Source: Haemonchus contortus (lineage: Eukaryota; Nematoda; Chromadorea; Rhabditida; Trichostrongylidae). Taken from it: DNA of 64,000 bases. A program made the position numbers and the translations under genes. This document shows positions 59,251 to 64,000 of the stretch, one piece after another (positions within the stretch are counted from its first letter, which is position 1; the number at the start of each line of letters is the position of its first letter). The notes beneath the pieces are model-generated. The model was given only the letters and a program-made list of their open reading frames with translations. It was not told the origin of the DNA and made no database searches. The stretch covers positions 21,739,474 to 21,803,473 of the forward strand of contig LS997562.1 of assembly GCA_000469685.2 (NCBI GenBank). The letters are read 5' to 3'.

Positions 59251-59874
59251 TTAAATAAGAGCTTACTGGAAATTAGCACTAGCCGGAGGCCAGCAGGAAC
59301 CGTACATTCAGCCATCTGTTATCTAACCGACTGTAAACCCGTTTTGCATAATCCGCAATAGTGAATGGTGGGGTCCGGGAACTTCTCCCCTAACACGGCG
59401 TCGCACATACCGCACCCGCCGCCTATCGCAGGATTGCGATGGAAGATTGGAGCGCGCAATTTGTGAGGTGGGGAGTCCTTTAAGCATTTGAATTGGCCGG
59501 CCGCTCTTTTCAGTTCCAATGCGATTCTGATCGTCGTTTATATAGGAGGAGTTATTTTAATTCTAATAAGATCAAGTCTAATAAACATGAAAACTAAAAA
59601 GAAACAAAAGAAAAAACGATAAAATCCAATGAAAAAGCAGTCAGTCAAGGAAAAATTTCGCGTTCTATCGATTGGCGGGGTACGGTAATTGCAGTGAAAT
59701 TTGCCGCATGCCGCAAGGGAGAATGCCGCGATAGGGGAGAAGTTCCGTTACCCGTGAATGGTGCCTTCCATATAATCTTACATTACATTCGCGACACTCT
59801 GGGCACCGACAGCGCGCCATTTTCGCAGGCAGAATAAAACTGCACGCAATTTGAGGATGGCACCACCTTCTCCC
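59251..59874. other. Unassigned intronic stretch
   Basis: The right part (59640-59870) is GC-rich and continuous with the palindrome that follows. No gene was recognised. Confidence 0.35.
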
Positions 59875-60135
59875 CGGGGGACGGTCAAGTCGTGCGTCCG
59901 AGGGTGCGCGCGGCAAATTGCGCGGCGAAACCCATACCTATTCTGACGACTTTAGCGCCTATTATTTGGGCCCAATTTTGAAGTACAGTAGAATAATAGG
60001 ATCAGCTGACCTTACTAATCTACCTTACTTCAGGTTTGGGCCCCAATAATAGGCGCCGGAGTCGTCCAAATTCGCCACGAACTTCGCCGCGCAATTTGCC
60101 GCGCGCACTCTCGGACGCACGACTTGACACGCACC
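59875..60135. repeat. Large palindrome, arms about 115-130 bases
   Basis: GACGGTCAAGTCGTGCGTCC...GCGCGCGGCAAATTGCGCGG on the left matches CCGCGCAATTTGCCGCGCGC...GGACGCACGACTTGACAC on the right. The inner arms are GGCGCCTATTATTGGGG-like and the centre is near TCAGCTGACC. A shorter relative lies at 10030-10225. It is probably a foldback element or MITE. Confidence 0.75.
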
Positions 60136-60590
60136 CCCTTCTCCCCCTATAACTTTTTATGGGCACAAAAACAATCGCATATCCAGTTAATGTGAAGATC
60201 ATTATCTTCAAATACATGATAACAAAAAAGTGCAAAATTGATGGCATAATCTAAGAGGAACTTCTCAATGCTTGCTATTAACTTTGAAAAATACTGCTAT
60301 AAAACCGAAGTGATAGAACTCGTTCAGAGCCAATCATTGCTAAGGAGTCACTTTCGTCGTAGATGGATGTACTCGACCCTCGATATGCCAAATAGGGTGA
60401 ATCAAAAAAAGATGCACTGTCTAATGACTTTCAAAATTCAGTGTTTCATTTTAAAACGTAAAGGAAGTGATAAACCAACACAGTGCCTACATTGAGCAGA
60501 GCCAAATCTTGAAAATCTAGAACGTTTCCCTTTCTAGAGCCTAATTTACTGTATGAAAAGGTCGGTGTGCTTGTTGTTAGTACTGAACAC

Positions 60591-61827
60591 TGGGTGTGGG
60601 ACATTAGTCTCGAATGACATTGCTTTGCGCCGAGGTGCGAAGTGACCTCATTAATGACTAACCTCATCTTAATTACTCGCCTCCCCTTGATCGTGACTAA
60701 CCTCAACTTACTTATGAAAGTGATGGCAATGATGGGAATATGAAATTTCAAGAAAAGTAATTTTTCATCGTAAAATTTCCATGGTCTTTGGTCTAAAGAG
60801 TTTCATTACCGGATAATTTTTCTATAGAATAGAAAAATTCGTTGGTCATAAAAATGAAGTTCGTGTAAGATGTAAAAAAAATTCTCTTTTCGAGTTTCCA
60901 CTCATCTACGATATCAAACAACATTTACAGAAGCGACGAAGTTGTTTGATATTGGGGCACCTCGTGTTTGAAAGTCATTGAACGCCCGCCGGCTGATCAC
61001 TTAGGCCATTTCACACTTCTCATGGAATATTACAATACTTCAGTCTTAATTCAGCACATTGAAGAGAGGTCATCAGCTACTGTTTAAGCTGGTGGGTGAG
61101 CGATTTATATGCAACTATTGACTAGAAAAGAAGCCTTCATTAGAACCCTACTATGTATTCTGACGACACTTTCTACGACTTCCGAGATTTCACGGGTACC
61201 CTTCAGCTTCAACGCAGCTTCAATCCGCACCCCAACCCTACTACTATGCTACTTCCGTACCTAAACAACCTCCGCTAACGCAGTCCCAACCCGCACCGCT
61301 ACCCTTGTATGCTACTTCTGCACCTACACAACCGCCCCAGCCCGTTGCGCAACCTTTGTGCTATGCTACTCGTGCATCTACTCAACCACTCCAACCCTTA
61401 CCGCAGCCTTCGCTCTGATCTACCCATGCTTCTTCAATTCCCTCCCTATTATTTACCTCAAAAGATGCCCAAATTCGTAACGAACAAGACAATCTGAGAT
61501 GTTTTTTGTTCAATTACTATTTTTAGATACTTTTTATTAGAAAATTTAGGCTTAGTTATATTTTATTGGAAATTTTTGCTGAATTTTTTGTCATCTTGCA
61601 TGGTATTATAATAAAATCGTTTAATCCAAAAACCATGAAAATTTTAAGTTGAAAAACTTATCTTCCTGAAGTTTCATCTTCTCATCATTTGCCATCACTC
61701 TCACAAATGAGATAAGATTAGTCACGATCAAGGGAAGGCGAGTAATTAAGATGAGGTTAGTCATTAATGAGGTCACTTCGCACCTTCTCGCGAAGCAATG
61801 TCATTCGAGACTAACGTCGCACACCCA
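60591..61827. mobile_element. Mutator-like (Pack-MULE-type) element without transposase
   Basis: Inverted ends of about 150 bases start TGGGTGTGSGACRTTAGTCT and share ATTAATGACTAACCTCATCT and TACTCGCC. The 8-mer CTGAACAC flanks both sides (60583-60590, 61828-61835). The interior has no transposase motif but does hold a Pro/Gln-rich coding-like stretch. The assignment to the Mutator group rests on end length and duplication size. It lies in the 10.7-kb receptor intron. Confidence 0.8.
61243..61420 (+). pseudogene. Pro/Gln-rich coding-like fragment carried by the element
   Basis: Without a start codon, one frame reads YYYATSVPKQPPLTQSQPAP, LYATSAPTQPPQPVAQPL and CYATRASTQPLQPLPQPSL before TGA. 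These are three repeats of a YATSxPxQPP unit. A likely upstream start in another frame is near 61155 (MYSDDTFYDFRDFTG). This looks like part of a host gene picked up by the transposon, but the source is unknown. Confidence 0.45.
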
Positions 61828-62124
61828 CTGAACACTACACCCATAACGAAGCTATCACCTCTTACAGAAAAATTTCGAAGGTTACTCCACGCCGTTGAAT
61901 CTTCTCAACAATTCATCTCAGGAATTACCACCTTGACCCCTGGAATCGATCACCTACTACATATATGCGCAATTTAGCCTTTGTAGGTCTCGATCGTTCA
62001 CTCTTTTTTCCCTTCCACCTCTGCTCATAGCAATACACAAATCAAGGAAGCAGTACTGGGTAGCTATTAGACATGAGCAGCAAAAGGTGAACACAATGAA
62101 CCGCTTGCTTCGGACCGACTTCAG

Positions 62125-62454
62125 ATGATGAGCTCGCCCCGCTCTATTTTCGATGTTCTCCGCATGAAGGCCCAAAACGACACAGATAAGAGATACTTAA
62201 TATTTGAGAGAGAATTTACTCCGGGTTTCCAGGACGCCGTCTTGGATACTTTCCGCAGAAAACCATTCGCAGCAAATCAAGCTGCGGACGGAGGAATCTG
62301 TGGGCTTCATAGAAACAGTGATGGAAATGAGGAACCTTCAGAGCAAGAATCGAAAGAGCGTGAATCGGAGGTGAAGATATGGTTCGCAACAATATCGACG
62401 ATGACATTCCAAGAAGGAACGATAACAGATGAAGCACAAATGAAATCAAACTAG
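62125..62454 (+). CDS. Unrecognised open frame in the large intron
   Basis: 109 codons, MMSSPRSIFDVLRMKAQNDT...RREFTPGF-like and Glu-rich near SEQESKERESEV. No family was recognised. It is antisense to the receptor gene and could be a transposon remnant or an intronic gene fragment. Confidence 0.25.
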   Translation: MMSSPRSIFDVLRMKAQNDTDKRYLIFEREFTPGFQDAVLDTFRRKPFAANQAADGGICGLHRNSDGNEEPSEQESKERESEVKIWFATISTMTFQEGTITDEAQMKSN

Positions 62455-62875
62455 ATTTGCAGTGCGGAGAAGGTGGCTCTTAACCATGAATGTCTATCGC
62501 AGCAGCAAGAACACGGACCCCTCTGCCTACCACGTCGCTTTAACCAACCAAGGTGATATTAGCAGAGGATAAGAACAGTTTATTAAGTACGCCTTCTGGG
62601 AAGCTGCAGGAATCCACAACAGAGGTTTCTATACTACTATGCGCTACGTGAAACCATCTGAATGGCGCTACTGATCACATCCCTTATTGTCTCCCTCATT
62701 GTGTGTGCTGACTAGTATCGGTTTTTCACTAGTTTTGAAGGACTTTGGTCTTACACTTAAAACAGACTATATATAGCCTCGAAGTCGCTTCAAGAACATT
62801 ACTATTTTAATCCTATATTCCCAGAACCGACTCATTTATTGTTGATTCTGATAGATGTTTCTATAATTCAACTAC

Positions 62876-63000
62876 TCAAGTATGAGGTGGGTGCGCCATG
62901 GAGGCTTTTAATATCATGTTCGCGTAAAAAGTATAACGCATGGCAGTGGACAACCAATCTGTTTGTATATGCACACACTTCTGTTTCCAATCTAGGGCAT
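62876..63000 (-). CDS. FN3-like exon
   Basis: CPRLETEVCAYTNRLVVHCH then ALYFLREHDIKSLHGAPTSYL. Acceptor TTACAAG, donor GTAGTT. Phase 2 in, 1 out. The next exon is 10.7 kb away. Confidence 0.7.
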
Positions 63001-63065
63001 CTTGTAACCATAGATCCTTCACCTTATTCTGTATGAATAATACTACAAGAGTTTTTTATATTAAC

Positions 63066-63174
63066 CTTTTCGACATGGGAGCATCAGCAATCCAATTTGC
63101 AATCCATTTTATATGTAGTTTAGGTGGCAGAGATCTTTCCAAGCGTAGCTCGACTTCGGGATAGTCCGGCGGCT
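63066..63174 (-). CDS. First FN3-like exon
   Basis: EPPDYPEVELRLERSLPPKL then HIKWIANWIADAPMSK, with the B-C strand Trp of an FN3 fold. Acceptor ATTTAG, donor GTTAAT. Phase 1 in (G+AG = Glu), 2 out. Confidence 0.8.
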
Positions 63175-63279
63175 CTAAATTACAAATGAATAGGCTACAA
63201 TTGTCAGCCAGAGTAAGGACCTTCATTTTTAGGGGTTACTCGATGAACAAATAAGTAAACAATATATCAATCAAGATAC

Positions 63280-63427
63280 CTTCAAGCGGTACCAATCGAA
63301 CGTCCTCATCAGCTCTATAGTATTCGATTCCTTTTGAATAGCACCTGTAACGTTCATTCCTCGTTACACGAATAGTCAGAGTAGAAACGTCCGGACTCAT
63401 GTCCTTTGTTGTGCTTTCGTATCCTTC
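63280..63427 (-). CDS. Ig-like domain exon, second half
   Basis: EGYESTTKDMSPDVSTLTIR then VTRNERYRCYSKGIEYYRAD. The STLTI...YRCYS pattern is the E-F strand region with the second Ig cysteine. Acceptor TTTTCAG, donor GTATCT. Phase 0 in, 1 out. Confidence 0.85.
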
Positions 63428-63559
63428 CTGAAAAAAACTTGCTGAGTGAGGTTTGAAATCAAAAACATTGAGCCTTTGCGTAACTCAAACTACTCAAAGG
63501 ACTGTGCACTACACACCGCTCACTTTGAGGCTATAATGGTCGACGAGACGGGCGAGTAT

Positions 63560-63845
63560 AGTACGCGCCGCGATTCAGGAGGCTGTCATGTGAGAGATGT
63601 TGAAACGCGGATCGATCCCGGGAAAGGGCTTGCCAAACGCTCACAGAGACAGAGCGGTTGGTGGATGTCTGCGGGACTCTACCGTTTTTTGAAATATTAG
63701 AGAGTTGAGAGCATCAAAACAGGTATGTGGGCTAAGGTATATCATTGACATAAGGAAAGGTGCAAATTCAGAGAAACCCCCCCCCCCCCAAACAAAGAAA
63801 TTACGGACGTCCGAAAAACTGTTACCATATTTGTGGCGCAACCTG
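63560..63845 (-). mobile_element. Mariner remnant, right end only
   Basis: It matches about 5330-5621 (AGGCTGTCATGTGAGA, GGTTGGTGGATGTCTGC, AACTGTTACCATATTTGTGG). It ends at the same CACCTG-type terminus before TA (63846-63847) and contains a poly(C) run (63777-63789). It sits in the 498-base intron of the Ig-like domain. Confidence 0.7.
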
Positions 63846-63925
63846 TATATACTTGCTGCTGCGTACAGGTAAGCAACCGCTTCTACGACTCTGGAGTAAC
63901 AGGACGACAAAAAAGTCAAACTTAC

Positions 63926-64000
63926 CTGATACACCCAATAGTAATGATCACTTGGTTCCCGACATCTTATCGTTACATTCGTTCCTTTCATTACCCACAG
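63926..64000 (-). CDS. Ig-like domain exon, first half (runs off the window)
   Basis: LWVMKGTNVTIRCREPSDHY then YWVYQ, with the first Ig cysteine (TIRC) and the core Trp. Strong donor GTAAGT. Phase 0 out. The start lies beyond 64000. Confidence 0.85.

Noticed and set aside
62216..62449. Minus-strand hydrophobic frame as a receptor exon
   Set aside because: No splice sites of the right phase. The sequence codes better on the other strand and the exon chain is complete without it.

Overview
This window is nuclear DNA of a nematode, most likely a parasitic strongylid (clade V, hookworm-like). That placement is an inference from the tiny introns (about 40-90 bases), the strongylid-style mix of CR1 and RTE LINEs, Penelope-like, Tc1/mariner and Helitron elements, and the low gene density. 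No prokaryotic, organellar, rRNA or CRISPR feature was seen.

Two halves are visible. From 1 to about 26.9 kb I find no host gene. This half is a stack of mobile elements: a Tc1-like element with 760-base terminal repeats (1-2693), a MITE (2746-3142), an RTE-type LINE fragment split by a mariner element (4130-6420), a cluster of Helitron-like elements carrying large microsatellites (8101-15560), an almost intact CR1-clade LINE (about 15.9-20.7 kb), two palindromic MITEs and further Helitron pieces.

From 26998 to beyond 64000 the minus strand carries one long host gene. I assembled about 27 short exons by following splice sites and codon phase. They encode an Ig-like domain, a series of fibronectin type III-like modules, one transmembrane helix and a short Lys/Ser/Thr/Pro-rich cytoplasmic tail, with an AATAAA signal 46 bases after the stop. 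The N terminus lies outside the window. Most larger introns are packed with elements: CR1 with a Helitron inside it, tRNA-derived SINEs, RTE, Penelope-like, Tc1, a Pack-MULE-like element, foldback MITEs and mariner remnants. Most of the gene's length is inserted DNA.

The most interesting system is the Helitron-like family. Copies in both orientations share a 5' TC-start AT-rich end, a microsatellite or GTCY-type tract at a fixed place just inside it, tandem GC-rich modules, and a short hairpin ending in CTRR. Copies with readable ends sit mostly between A and T with no duplication. One copy (35534-36792) interrupts a CR1 LINE so cleanly that removing it restores the reading frame. Nearly every large microsatellite in the window lies inside such an element. 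Also notable are hammerhead-ribozyme-like motifs in the Penelope-like repeats, a spliced Tc1 transposase, IR/DR-type Tc1 ends, and a transposon carrying a Pro/Gln-rich coding-like fragment. All calls are by eye: no database search was run, and exon borders may be off by a few bases.
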